From the NCBI GenBank assembly GCA_041071465.1, contig CP163498.1, forward strand, positions 2,803,501-2,867,500: 64,000 nucleotides of DNA, given 5' to 3'. Of this stretch, positions 31,901-41,363 are shown one piece after another. This stretch comes from Pseudomonas putida (lineage in GTDB: Bacteria; Pseudomonadota; Gammaproteobacteria; Pseudomonadales; Pseudomonadaceae). Positions within the stretch are counted from its first letter, which is position 1, and each line of letters begins with the position of its first letter. The notes under the pieces were generated by a model. It was not told the DNA's origin and ran no database searches. It saw only the letters and a program-made list of their open reading frames with translations. Position numbers and translations under genes: made by a program.

Positions 31901-33851
31901 CGAAGAACACTTCGGCATGGCAGAAGGCAAAACCGTGGTCGCTGCACCGTTGATTGCCGAGCTGTCGGCACCGCGCTTCCTGGCCGGTGGCGACCGCACC
32001 AGCCTGGCACTGGACCTGGCCAACCTGTCGGGCCGTGCTCAACAGTTGAACGTTGAAATCACCACCGATGGGCAACTGAGCCTGGCGGCCAACGCCGTGC
32101 AGAGCGTTAACCTGACCGAAGGCCAGCGCTCGACACTGATGATCCCGGTACAGGCCCAAGGGGGCCTGGGGCAGGGTAAAGTGCATGTGCGGGTCACTGG
32201 CCTGCAGTTGCCAAACGAGCCCGCCACCGCGTTCGAGCGTGAGTGGACATTGGGCGTGCGCCCAGCTTATCCGGCGATGCTCAAGCACTACCGCGTGGCG
32301 TTGAAAGACCAGCCATGGACCTTGCCTGAAGCGGACCTGGCAGCTTTCGAACCTGCCGGCCTGGAAGCCAGCCTGGCCTTGTCGAGCCGGCCGCCGCTGA
32401 ACCTGGCCGAGCAGATTCGCGCGTTGGAAGCCTACCCCTACGGTTGCCTGGAACAGACCACCAGCGGCCTGTACCCGTCGTTGTACGCTGATGCCGATAG
32501 CCTCAAACGCCTGGGCATCAAGGGCGAGCCGGCGCAGGTGCGCAAGCGCAAGATCGAAATGGGCATCGAGCACCTGCTGGGCATGCAGCGCTACAACGGC
32601 AGCTTTGGCCTGTGGAGTTCGGACAGCGAAGAAGAGTACTGGCTCACCGCCTACGTCACCGACTTCCTGCTGCGTGCCCGTGACCAAGGTTACGGCGTGC
32701 CGGCCGAAGCGCTGAAGAAGGCCAGCGAGCGCCTGCTGCGCTACCTGCAGGAACGCAACCTGATCGAAGTCGACTACAGCGAAAATGCCGACCACACTCG
32801 CTTTGCCGTGCAGGCCTACGCGGCGCTGGTGCTGTCGCGCAGCCAGCAGGCGCCATTGGGTGCCCTGCGAGGCCTGTTCGAGCGCCGCGCCGATGCCCGT
32901 TCTGGCCTACCGCTGGTGCAATTGGCGGTGGCACTGGACAAGATGGGTGACAAACCGCGTGCCGAGCAAGCCTTGCAGGCGGGCCTGGGCATCAGCCGTG
33001 GCAAAGGCTGGATGGCCGATTACGGCAGCGCCCTGCGTGACCAGGCGCTGATCCTGGCACTGCTGCAGGAAAGCAACCTGGCCAGCAGCCAGGTCGATCA
33101 GCGCCTGTTCGCCTTGTCGGATGAGCTGGCGGCCAACCGCTGGCTGTCTACCCAGGAGCGCAATGCACTGTTCCTTGCCGGCCGTAGCCTGCTGGGCAAG
33201 CCGGAAGGCAAGTGGCAGGCACGCCTGGACAGTGCTGGCGAGGTGCGCGAGTTCAACAATGCCGAGGCCGGCATGAAGCTGGAAGGCCCGCTACTGGCAT
33301 CGCCGCTGAGTGTGCAGAACGAAGGCAGCGAGACGCTGTACCAGCAGTTGACCTTGTCGGGCTACCCACGCCAGGCGCCTGCTGCTGGCGGCAATGGCCT
33401 GCAGATTCGCCGAGAGTACTTGGGCATGAATGGCCAGCCGCTGGACCTGCACAACCTGCGCAGTGGTGACTTGGTGCTGGTGCACCTGGCGCTCAAGGCT
33501 GAAGACCGTGTACCGGATGCGCTGGTGGTGGATTTGCTGCCAGCAGGCCTGGAGCTGGAAAACCAGAACCTGGCGCAAAGCGCCGCCAGCCTGGACAACG
33601 CCAGCAGCGCGGTGAAGGAGTGGCGCGAGTCTATGCAGAACGCCAGTGTGGTGCACCAGGAGTACCGTGATGATCGTTATGTTGCCGCGCTCAAGCTCGA
33701 CAGCTACGGCACCACGCACCTGTTGTATCTGGCGCGGGCGGTGACCCCGGGCACCTACCGCGTACCGCCGCCGCAGGTTGAGTCGATGTACCGGCCGAAC
33801 CTGCAGGCTGTGGGCGATGGGCAAGGGGAGATGACCGTAAAAGCCCGCTGA
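28954..33851 (+). pseudogene. bacterial alpha-2-macroglobulin lipoprotein with thioester, frameshifted near 31500
   Basis: The product starts MFNKGLLLACALALLSACDS, a lipoprotein signal (lipobox LSAC, Cys18), so it sits on a membrane facing the periplasm. The first reading ends 31515, the second continues from 31524. Restoring one C in GCGCCGAAACAGC (GCGCCCGAAA) joins them as MRPKQPLTVKVKATNADG and yields 1632 residues, normal for this family. The reactive thioester motif CLEQ is intact (YPYGCLEQTTSG near the end of the second part), so it could trap proteases. It pairs with pbpC, the recurring neighbour, suggesting defence of periplasmic peptidoglycan synthesis. Confidence 0.93.
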
Positions 33852-33866
33852 GGCTACGCGGTCTGT

Positions 33867-34000
33867 TGTAGGAGCGGCCTTGTGTCGCGATCGGGCCGCA
33901 AAGCGGCCCCAAAACCTGAGCGCGCGGAGCAACTGTGGTACCGCGTCGCCAGGTTTTGCGGCCGCTGCGCGCCCGATCGCGACGCAAGGCCGCTCCTACA
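33867..34000. repeat. REP pair
   Basis: TGTAGGAGCGGCCTTGTGTC at 33867 (arm to 33910) is answered by GATCGCGACGCAAGGCCGCT ending with CCTACA at 34000. It fills the gap between the convergent macroglobulin gene and the small membrane-protein gene. Confidence 0.9.
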
Positions 34001-34015
34001 GGAATGGCGCAGTTT

Positions 34016-34309
34016 CTAGTGAATCACCCAACTCATCACCCACAACCCCAGCACCAGCCAGATGATCCCGAGGATGATCGAGGCGCGCATGAACGCACGG
34101 ATTGCCGAGTACAGCAGCATAAGGCCGATGATCAGGGCCAGGATGCTGAGTAGCGAGGTGTCCATGCCCAAGGTGCGCGCCAGGCCGTCGATGAAATTGC
34201 CACCGGCATTGGCCAGCAGGTTGAACAGCCCGCTCAATGCGTCGACGATGAAGCGGATCAACGACCCCAGTGCCTGGCCCAACCACTCGAAAAAACCTTC
34301 TACATGCAT
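34016..34309 (-). CDS. small membrane protein of unknown function
   Basis: A 97-residue protein starting MHVEGFFEWLGQALGSL. Two hydrophobic stretches are visible: FIVDALSGLFNLLANAGG (amphipathic) and LLSILALIIGLMLLYSAIRA with a further IILGIIWLVLGLWVMSWVI near the C-terminus. It is on the opposite strand, between the macroglobulin and pbpC, so it may be an unrelated insertion or a regulator of that pair. No family recognised. Confidence 0.7.
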   Translation of the reverse strand: MHVEGFFEWLGQALGSLIRFIVDALSGLFNLLANAGGNFIDGLARTLGMDTSLLSILALIIGLMLLYSAIRAFMRASIILGIIWLVLGLWVMSWVIH

Positions 34310-34386
34310 AGTTGCTTCCTGATGAACGAATCGGCGAGGTTGCCGTCCCAAAGCCTTTGGCCATTACCTGGCCAGGTCGGTTCCCG

Positions 34387-36741
34387 ATGCCAAGCTTAGC
34401 GCGGCCACATCGCCATGCGGGCAGGATGTTGCGTGCCACGCTGATCGGCGTGCTGGTGCTGTGCGGCCTGTTGTGGCTTGCTGATCGTATCTGGCCGCTG
34501 CCCATGCCGGGCGACGACCTGGCCCGGGTGGTGCTGGCCGAGGACGGGACGCCGTTGTGGCGCTTTGCCGATGCTGATGGCGTGTGGCGCTACCCGGTCA
34601 GCCCCGAACAGGTGTCGCCGCTGTACCTGCAGGCCTTGCTGACTTACGAGGACCGCTGGTTCTACAGCCACCCTGGGGTCAATCCACTGGCCTTGGCCCG
34701 CGCTGCCTGGTTGAACCTGCGCGGTGGGCGCGTGGTGTCGGGCGGCAGTACGTTGTCGATGCAGGTGGCGCGCCTGCTCGACCCGCACGACCGCACCCTG
34801 GCTGGCAAACTGCGTCAGTTGTGGCGTACGGCGCAGCTGGAATGGCACTTGTCCAAGCGCGAAATCCTGCAGATCTACCTGGACCGCGCGCCGTTCGGCG
34901 GCACCTTGCAGGGCGTGGCCGCGGCCAGCTGGGCGTACCTGGGCAAGTCGCCCTTGCACCTGACACCCGCTGAAGCGGCGCTGCTGGCGGTGCTGCCCCA
35001 GGCACCCAGCCGGCTGCGCCCAGACCGCCACCACGAGCGTGCTCAGCGCGCGCGCGACAAGGTGTTGCAGCGCCTGGCCGAATACCAAGTGTGGCCTGAG
35101 CGGCAAATCCGCGAGGCGGCCGAGGAACCGTTGGTGTTGGCGCCACGCCAGGAGCCGGCCCTGGCACCCTTGCTGGCCCGGCGCCTGAACAGCGCCGACA
35201 GCCCGCCACTGATTCGCACCACGCTCGATGCCGCACTTCAGCGGCGCCTCGAAGACCTGCTGCTGGGTTGGCGCGCCCGGCTACCGGAGCGCACCTCGGC
35301 CGCCGTCCTGGTGGTCGATGCGCAGACCATGGCGGTGCGCGCTTACCTGGGCTCGATAGATTTGGCGGACGAGCGCCGTTTTGGCCATGTCGATATGGTG
35401 CGCTCGCTGCGTTCGCCCGGTTCCACCCTCAAGCCGTTTCTCTACGGCATGGCGCTGGACGATGGCCTGATCCATTCCGAATCGCTGCTGCAGGATGTGC
35501 CACGGCGTTATGGCGATTATCGCCCCGGCAACTTCTCCATGGGCTTCAGCGGCCCGGTCTCGGCCAGCTCGGCGCTGGCCCTGTCGCTCAACCTGCCGGC
35601 CGTGCAATTGCTGGAGGCCTATGGCCCGAAACGCTTTGCCGCGCAGCTGCGCATGGCGGGCGTGCCGCTGATATTGCCGCCGCTGGCCGAGCCCAACCTG
35701 TCGTTGATACTGGGGGGCGCCGGCAGCCGGCTGGAAGATTTGGTGGGTGGCTACGCGGCGCTGGCACGGGACGGTAACAGTGCGAAGGTGCGTTTGCAGC
35801 CGCAGGACCCGCTGGTAGAGCGACGCCTGTTGTCGCCAGGCGCGGCGTGGATCATCCGACGCATCCTCAGTGGCCAGGCTCGCCCCGACCGCGACCCGCA
35901 TGCCGAACTGGTGCAGCGCCCGCAACTGGCCTGGAAAACCGGCACCAGCTATGGCTTTCGCGATGCCTGGTCGATCGGCGTAGGGCCGCGCTACCTGATC
36001 GGCGTGTGGATCGGTCGCCCCGATGGCACGCCGGTTCCCGGGCAATTTGGCCTGGCTTCGGCGGCGCCGCTGATGCTGCAGGTGCATGACCTGCTGAGCA
36101 ACCGTGACAGTCAGCGTGGCATCAGCGTGCCAGTGGCGCGTGTACCGGCAAACGTCGGTGTGGCGGCGATCTGCTGGCCGCTGGGCCAGCCGATGAGCAA
36201 GCAGGACCCCAACTGCCGACGCCAGCGCTTCGCCTGGACCCTGGATGGCACTACGCCGCCAACCTTGCAGGCCGCTGACCAACCGCTGGGCCTGGGTTTG
36301 CGCGAAAACGTGTGGGTCAACGACCAGGGCCTGCGTGTCGATGGCAGTTGCCCGGGCGCCAAGCCCCGTGAAATCGCCTTGTGGCCGGCGCCGTTGGAGC
36401 CCTGGCTGCCCCGCCTCGAACGGCGCGCGGCGCGTCTGCCCGCCCTCGACCCGGCCTGCCCGCCGCAACTACCGGCCAGCGCGCCACCGCTGTCGATCGT
36501 GGGCGTGCGCCCCGGCGATAATCTGCGTCGCCCAGCCACCAGCAGTGAGCCGCTGCAATTGCATGTATCGGCGTTGGGTGGTGGTGGACGGCGCTGGTGG
36601 TTCCTCAACGGCCAGCCGCTGGGTGAAACCCAAGGGCAGGACAGCTTGCTGCTGCGCTTGCCCCAGGTCGGGCAGGCCGAACTCAGCGCGCTGGACGAAA
36701 GTGGCGAGACGGCGCGGGTGGCGTTCCAGGTCAGCGAGTAG
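34387..36741 (+). CDS. pbpC: penicillin-binding protein 1C
   Basis: Bifunctional peptidoglycan synthase, about 784 residues from ATG 34387 (the next in-frame ATG, 34426, is possible). One N-terminal membrane anchor (TLIGVLVLCGLLWLAD) precedes a glycosyltransferase domain with YEDRWFYSHPGVNP and STLSMQVARL. The transpeptidase domain has SxxK in SPGSTLKPF, SLNLPAVQ and KTGTSYGF. A C-terminal BiPBP domain with RRWWFLNGQPLG completes the E. coli PbpC layout. It follows the alpha-2-macroglobulin, as in many proteobacteria. Confidence 0.95.
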   Translation: MPSLARPHRHAGRMLRATLIGVLVLCGLLWLADRIWPLPMPGDDLARVVLAEDGTPLWRFADADGVWRYPVSPEQVSPLYLQALLTYEDRWFYSHPGVNPLALARAAWLNLRGGRVVSGGSTLSMQVARLLDPHDRTLAGKLRQLWRTAQLEWHLSKREILQIYLDRAPFGGTLQGVAAASWAYLGKSPLHLTPAEAALLAVLPQAPSRLRPDRHHERAQRARDKVLQRLAEYQVWPERQIREAAEEPLVLAPRQEPALAPLLARRLNSADSPPLIRTTLDAALQRRLEDLLLGWRARLPERTSAAVLVVDAQTMAVRAYLGSIDLADERRFGHVDMVRSLRSPGSTLKPFLYGMALDDGLIHSESLLQDVPRRYGDYRPGNFSMGFSGPVSASSALALSLNLPAVQLLEAYGPKRFAAQLRMAGVPLILPPLAEPNLSLILGGAGSRLEDLVGGYAALARDGNSAKVRLQPQDPLVERRLLSPGAAWIIRRILSGQARPDRDPHAELVQRPQLAWKTGTSYGFRDAWSIGVGPRYLIGVWIGRPDGTPVPGQFGLASAAPLMLQVHDLLSNRDSQRGISVPVARVPANVGVAAICWPLGQPMSKQDPNCRRQRFAWTLDGTTPPTLQAADQPLGLGLRENVWVNDQGLRVDGSCPGAKPREIALWPAPLEPWLPRLERRAARLPALDPACPPQLPASAPPLSIVGVRPGDNLRRPATSSEPLQLHVSALGGGGRRWWFLNGQPLGETQGQDSLLLRLPQVGQAELSALDESGETARVAFQVSE

Positions 36742-36833
36742 GTGTTCGACGGCAGCCGGGCCAGCACCTACGCTTGCAGGTGAGGGGGGTGAGCGGCGGG
36801 TGCCCCACAACCCAAGGGAACATGGAGCGCCCT

Positions 36834-38498
36834 ATGCGTCCTCTGGCCGTGCCCCTGCTGTTGCTGCCCTGGGCGCTTGCGGCCCAGGGCGAGCCGTTGC
36901 CGGGTTTTCTCGACAGCCATGAATACGAGCGACGCTTGCCCAGCGCCAACCTGCCTATTGCGGCCTACCGCCTCGTCAGCCCCAACATACGGCTGGCCGA
37001 GGCGGCTATCCACAAGCCTGACTGGGCTTCGGCCAATACCCCGCTGATACTGCAAAAAGTACGCTTCGAGGGCGGCACGGTGTTCCCCCTGAGCGACCTG
37101 CGTGAGCACTACCAAGCGCTGATAGGGCGCCAGACCACGTTGGGTGAATTGCAGCAATATACCGAGCGGCTGACCCAGCGTTATCGGCAGCAGGGCTACT
37201 TGTTGTCGTATGCCTATCTGCCACCGCAGGATGTGGCAGAGGGTAGGGTCAGCGTGGTGCTGGTCGAAGGTTACCTCCGTGATTACCGCGTGGACGGCGA
37301 TATCGGCCCGGCCAGCGAGTATTTGCAACAGTTGCTGGCGCGCCTTGAGGCTGAGCGGCCGCTGACGCGGGAAACGCTGGAGCGTTTTCTGGGCCTGGCC
37401 GCGCGCATGCCTGGTGTGTCGGTAGAGGCCGAGCTGACAATGGCGCAGGCCGCTGATGGCGCCGCCCGGCTGACCCTGCATGCGCGGCGCAAGCCATTCG
37501 GCGCCGCTGTGACGGTGACCGACTCCAGCCGCGACACTGCACAGGCGTTGTTCACGGCAACCAGCAATGCCCAGACCCGCCATGGTGAACAACTCACGGC
37601 CAGTTGGCTGCTGCCTCCAGGGGACGACCAGGTCCATTACCAGCGTCTGGACTACAGCCAGTACCTGGACGCCGCCGGCAGTCAACTGCTGCTGTCGGCT
37701 TCGCGCTACCGCAGCGAGCCCGGCACGCGCATACGCCTTGACCATGGTCGCGATATCACCCGCGAGCACGACAGCGAGCGCTATGCGATAGGGCTTCGTC
37801 AGCCGGTGATCGTCAGGCCGGATGAGTGGCTGGTGGTTCAGGGGCACTTGTACGCAGTTCGTGAGCGCGATGAAGACCACACGGATGAGCAGCCATCGTC
37901 TCGGGACTACGACACCTACGTGCGTGCGCTGTCGTTCGAGGGCGATTGGCGCGAGATGGAGCAGAGGCGTATGCGTATCGTCAGTGCTGGGGTCTATCAG
38001 GGCCTGGATTACCTTGGGGCTCGAAGCGATGCCGACTACGACCTGGACTTTCTGCGGCTGCGGCTTTCCGGCTTGCAGAGCGACGCACTGCTGGATAACT
38101 GGCAGGGCGTGGTGTCCGGGGCCTTGTACTGGAGTGATGACAAGTTGCCCGACAGCGAGCGCGCGGGTTTTGGCGGGCAGAGTTTTGGCCGTGGATACCC
38201 GCGTGACCAGGCGGACGGGGACAAGGGCTGGGGTGTGGCTTACGAGCTGAGCTACAGCATGCAGGGGAGCGGGCTGGCGCTGGTTCAGCCATATGCGGCA
38301 GTGGACACGGCGCAGGCCTGGCATAACCGAGGGCCGGTGGAGGATGCCCACCTGGCGTCGCTGGCGTTTGGTGTGCGGTTAGGAGATGGGCGCGTGTTCA
38401 ATGTGGCGCTGGAAGTGGCCAAGCCGTTGGCGGATGTGGCGCTCGATAGCCTGGACCGTGGGCCTCGGCTGACCTTGAGCGTTGACGTTCAACTGTAG
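36834..38498 (+). CDS. two-partner secretion transporter, ShlB/FhaC (TpsB) family
   Basis: An outer-membrane Omp85-type transporter of about 554 residues. I prefer ATG 36834 because GGAG lies seven bases upstream; ATG 36822 is the alternative. The product begins MRPLAVPLLLLPWALAAQGE, a signal peptide. POTRA domains follow (LQKVRFEGGTVFPLSDL, and VSVVLVEGYLRDYRVDG), then a beta-barrel with the lid-loop tip FGRGYPRD, the family's VRGY site with a changed first residue, and an aromatic C-terminus region ending LTLSVDVQL. No TpsA exoprotein gene lies next to it in this window. Confidence 0.88.
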   Translation: MRPLAVPLLLLPWALAAQGEPLPGFLDSHEYERRLPSANLPIAAYRLVSPNIRLAEAAIHKPDWASANTPLILQKVRFEGGTVFPLSDLREHYQALIGRQTTLGELQQYTERLTQRYRQQGYLLSYAYLPPQDVAEGRVSVVLVEGYLRDYRVDGDIGPASEYLQQLLARLEAERPLTRETLERFLGLAARMPGVSVEAELTMAQAADGAARLTLHARRKPFGAAVTVTDSSRDTAQALFTATSNAQTRHGEQLTASWLLPPGDDQVHYQRLDYSQYLDAAGSQLLLSASRYRSEPGTRIRLDHGRDITREHDSERYAIGLRQPVIVRPDEWLVVQGHLYAVRERDEDHTDEQPSSRDYDTYVRALSFEGDWREMEQRRMRIVSAGVYQGLDYLGARSDADYDLDFLRLRLSGLQSDALLDNWQGVVSGALYWSDDKLPDSERAGFGGQSFGRGYPRDQADGDKGWGVAYELSYSMQGSGLALVQPYAAVDTAQAWHNRGPVEDAHLASLAFGVRLGDGRVFNVALEVAKPLADVALDSLDRGPRLTLSVDVQL

Positions 38499-38516
38499 GG
38501 GCCGCGAAGCAGCCCC
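38498..38516. terminator. weak hairpin after the TpsB gene
   Basis: GGGGCCGC-GAA-GCAGCCCC, one mismatch, begins on the last base of the TpsB stop codon. No T-run follows. Confidence 0.35.
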
Positions 38517-38537
38517 GGTAATTTACACGCTGCCCCC

Positions 38538-39314
38538 TCAATGGGTGGTAAACCGCTGATGCACCGGCGATGAGCTAGGGGTAAGCGCCAGTGCCAGCTG
38601 GGTGCGGTTGTGCATGTGGGTCAGGCGCAACACCTGTGACACGTAAAGCTTCACGGTATTCTCGGTAATGCCCAGCTCACAGGCGATCTGGTAATTGGTC
38701 TTGCCTTTGCTGACCAGGCGCGCCACTTCCAATTGGCGTGGCGACAGCTTCTCGAACGCCGCTGGCAGTTCGCTTTCGCTTTCCTCCACGTCACTGGCAC
38801 GCCGGTGGGTGCCTTGGCCACGGGCTTTTTCCAGGTCCTGATACAGTTCGTCCACTGAGTCGGCCAGCTCTTGCAGGCGCTGGTTCAACCCACCCAGATC
38901 ACGGAAGTTTCGCTGGCGCTCCAGCAAGGCTTCTTCCTGCCGGCGTACGCCCGCCAGCAGCTCGTCAAGGTCCATCGGCTTCTGGTAGTAGTCGGCAAAG
39001 CCTTCGCGTAGCGCGCGGATCACGTCCTGTTTCTCGGCACGCCCAGTCAACATGATGGCTTCGAACATGCGCGGGCTGCCGTCGAGCCCCTTCAAGGCGC
39101 GTACCAGCTCAATGCCATCTCGCTCCGGCATGTGCAGGTCACAGATGAGCAGACCGATGGCCGGGTCTGCCACATATCGCTCGATAGCTTCGTCAGTTGA
39201 GTGGGCTGGTATGCAGACATAGCCCTTGGTTTCGAGGAATTCACACAGTTGTTCGACAATGACCGGTTGGTCATCAACCACCAACACCTTCACTTCACTC
39301 ACTGGTCTGGACAC
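38538..39314 (-). CDS. pprB: LuxR-type response regulator, PprB-like
   Basis: A 258-residue regulator. The receiver has VLVVDDQPVIVEQL, CDLHMPERDG and YYQKPMDLDEL; a coiled-coil linker follows (LGGLNQRLQELADSVDELYQDLEK, positions about 143-166); the C-terminal LuxR HTH is LSPRQLEVARLVSKGKTNYQIACELGITENTVK (about 193-225). The start is GTG at 39314 with AGGGAG six bases upstream; the TTG at 39320 touches that site. A prepilin peptidase is next door. That pairing is the PprB/FppA arrangement controlling Tad/Flp pili in Pseudomonas aeruginosa. Name given by context. Confidence 0.8.
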   Translation of the reverse strand: MSRPVSEVKVLVVDDQPVIVEQLCEFLETKGYVCIPAHSTDEAIERYVADPAIGLLICDLHMPERDGIELVRALKGLDGSPRMFEAIMLTGRAEKQDVIRALREGFADYYQKPMDLDELLAGVRRQEEALLERQRNFRDLGGLNQRLQELADSVDELYQDLEKARGQGTHRRASDVEESESELPAAFEKLSPRQLEVARLVSKGKTNYQIACELGITENTVKLYVSQVLRLTHMHNRTQLALALTPSSSPVHQRFTTH

Positions 39315-39433
39315 GATCAACTCCCTGTTCGTATACCGCCCTGCTCCCGTGCCAGACGCTCTGGCAGCTTAAAAGTAGTCGCTCTAAGCGAATATGTACA
39401 AGGCGTGTACAAGTCTTCGGACCACTGGAAGCC

Positions 39434-39904
39434 TTATTGGATCCATACGGCCGTCAGAAGAAACCCTGCCAGCACATAGGGGACGAACGCCTGTTTGTCG
39501 CCCATTTCCTCGGTCAGGGCCTGCAAACGCTTCTTTACCTTGGGGTTGAGCAAGGTCCACAGGCGCCGGCGGGTAAGCAGCCATACCAGCACACTGACGC
39601 CGGCGCCGATAAAGGTGCCGAGCACATATTGCGGGCTGGTGGCCAGGGCCAGGGCGCCCATCAGCTTGACGTCGTCGGCGCCGAAGCGGCCGAGCATATA
39701 GCCTGGCAGGGTCAGCAGCATGACGATGGCAAGCGCCCAGCCGGCATCGCTGGCGTCGGCGCCGATCCAGCTGTGGCCGGTGGCGAACAGCCAGATTAGG
39801 GCGCAGGTAGCCACGCCCAGGGTCAGCAGGTTGGAGATCTGGCGTTGACGCACATCCTGTTCGGAGCACAAGGCAAGCCACAGCAGGAGAACAATGCTTT
39901 GCAT
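39434..39904 (-). CDS. fppA: A24-family (TadV/FppA-type) prepilin peptidase
   Basis: A 156-residue polytopic inner-membrane aspartyl protease that would cleave Flp-type prepilins. The first Asp is in CSEQDVRQRQISN, the second in FGADDVKLMGAL, where GxGD is replaced by GADD but the catalytic Asp-Val-Lys is kept. Five or so membrane helices are visible. It has no N-terminal methylase domain, unlike PilD. No tad, rcp or flp genes are in the window, so the substrate genes are elsewhere or lost. Confidence 0.82.
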   Translation of the reverse strand: MQSIVLLLWLALCSEQDVRQRQISNLLTLGVATCALIWLFATGHSWIGADASDAGWALAIVMLLTLPGYMLGRFGADDVKLMGALALATSPQYVLGTFIGAGVSVLVWLLTRRRLWTLLNPKVKKRLQALTEEMGDKQAFVPYVLAGFLLTAVWIQ

Positions 39905-40057
39905 TGGCAGGTCGCCCTTCCCAAATGTTGAACACTTCTACCCGGTCAGTCAGGTTTCCTTAAGTGAAGATAGACGGGAACGTGCGGGGGAGTGGGGCGG
40001 GATGGGTAAAAAGGCGTGGCTGGAATGGATTTTGTCGTAGCTGACGCAGGCCTGCGC

Positions 40058-40105
40058 GGTCTTTTGCAGGCGCGGCCTGGGCGCAAGGCCGCTCCTGCAA
40101 AGACC
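40058..40105. repeat. divergent REP
   Basis: GGTCTTTTGCAGGCGCGGCC pairs with GGCCGCTCCTGCAAAGACC across GGGCGCAA. Lies in the 213-bp gap between the peptidase gene and the DUF4136 pair. Confidence 0.75.
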
Positions 40106-40117
40106 TGCATCAAGCCG

Positions 40118-40686
40118 CTATTTCTTGCTGCCTGGCGGATAGTTGGCCAACACCTTGGCCACGGTGTCGTGAATGGCGGTATTGCGTTCTTCAGGACTTG
40201 GCGGGTAGTTGTTCATGATCTGCTCGGCACTGCCGCGCCACACCAGCTTGCCGTCACGCCCATCGAACATGTCGACCTGAATCGTGGCGACCTTGTAGTC
40301 GACGCTGCGGGTTTCGTTGTACATCGGCCCCCCCAGTAGCCGCCCCAGTAGCCACCCCAGCCACCGCCATAGTTGGTGGTGATCTGCTGCTGGCGCTGCT
40401 CGACGATCAGGTAAGTACGTACGCTCAGATCAGGCCGAGCGCCGCCTTGCACCGGGCGCAGGCCGCGCTGGTCGAGCTGATCAGCGACCGCTTGGCGAAT
40501 GCGCTGTTCGGTGAGGTCGCTCTTGATCCGTGGGTCGTCCGGGCGGTACTGCAGCCCCGGCTCCTGCCAAGCCCAGCTGCGGTAGGCGGCGAAATCGCGG
40601 CTGGCATCGAAATCCTGCTGGACGTTATTGCTGGAGCAGGCGGCGAGCAATAACGCGAATGACAGTAGAACGAGACGGCGCAACAT
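40118..40686 (-). pseudogene. DUF4136 lipoprotein, frameshifted in a G run near 40330
   Basis: Begins MLRRLVLLSFALLLAACSSN, a lipoprotein with lipobox LAAC. In frame it reaches a Gly/Tyr/Trp-rich loop (GGYWGGYWGG) and then runs out of frame. Restoring one base in the C7 run at 40328-40334 (plus strand) rejoins it to PMYNETRSVDYKVATIQVDMF and the DUF4136 end (VLANYPPGSKK), about 189 residues. Homopolymer contraction is likely. Probably outer-membrane, function unknown; the sister gene is immediately upstream. Confidence 0.8.
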
Positions 40687-40705
40687 GATGGTTCTCCGTT
40701 AGCGA

Positions 40706-41341
40706 TTAACTGGGAGGATAGCCGCTGAGCGCCTTGTGCACAGAATCGCGCAAGGCACTTTCGCGTTCGCGCGGCGAGTCCTTGTCGCTGCCGCTTTCGG
40801 CGCTGGCGCTCCATACCGGCTGGCCGCTGCGGGCGTCGTACAGGTCGATACGCACCACCATGACTTCGACCTCATAGGTGCGCACGATGGGCACACTGGC
40901 ATAGCCCCCGTAACCATGGCGGTAGCCACCATAGCCGACACCACCGTAGGGGTACGGCCCGTAGTAGGGGTCGTAGGTGTCGTAGTCACGCACCTGGCGC
41001 AAGCGTTTTTCCAGGCGCATGTCGGCGCTGACCAACAAGTCGCCGGAGGCCCCTCGGGCGGGGCGCAGGCCATGCTGATCGAGTGCGCCGCTGACGGCAT
41101 CGGCCAACTGCGCCGGGTCAGCATTGGCCGAGCCGCTGGGTAACTGGCCGTTGCGCCAGCTCCAGCTGCGGTAGTGCCCGTAATCACGGGCGGGCGCCGG
41201 GTAGGCACTGGCGTCGAAAGTGGTAGCGGCCTGTGCAGGGGCCGGTGGTAACGGGCGGCTGCTGGCCACATACGGGTTGCTGCCCTGGCAGCCAGCCAGG
41301 GCAATGGGCAGCAGGGCCAGGCACAACAGACGGTACGGCAT
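40706..41341 (-). CDS. DUF4136 lipoprotein
   Basis: A 211-residue lipoprotein; I use [20 protein letters not shown] (lipobox LAGC, Cys18). The mature protein has a Tyr/Gly/Pro-rich loop ([18 protein letters not shown]) and the DUF4136 marks [10 protein letters not shown] and [16 protein letters not shown], then ALSGYPPS. It is paralogous to the broken gene downstream and shares a transcript (19-bp gap). No function is assigned. Confidence 0.85.
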   Translation of the reverse strand: MPYRLLCLALLPIALAGCQGSNPYVASSRPLPPAPAQAATTFDASAYPAPARDYGHYRSWSWRNGQLPSGSANADPAQLADAVSGALDQHGLRPARGASGDLLVSADMRLEKRLRQVRDYDTYDPYYGPYPYGGVGYGGYRHGYGGYASVPIVRTYEVEVMVVRIDLYDARSGQPVWSASAESGSDKDSPRERESALRDSVHKALSGYPPS

Positions 41342-41363
41342 GTATTCCTCCCGGCGGGGCGGG

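Noticed and set aside
39380..39420. Direct repeat TGTACAAG between pprB and fppA
   Set aside because: Only two short copies with no known binding motif; chance is plausible.
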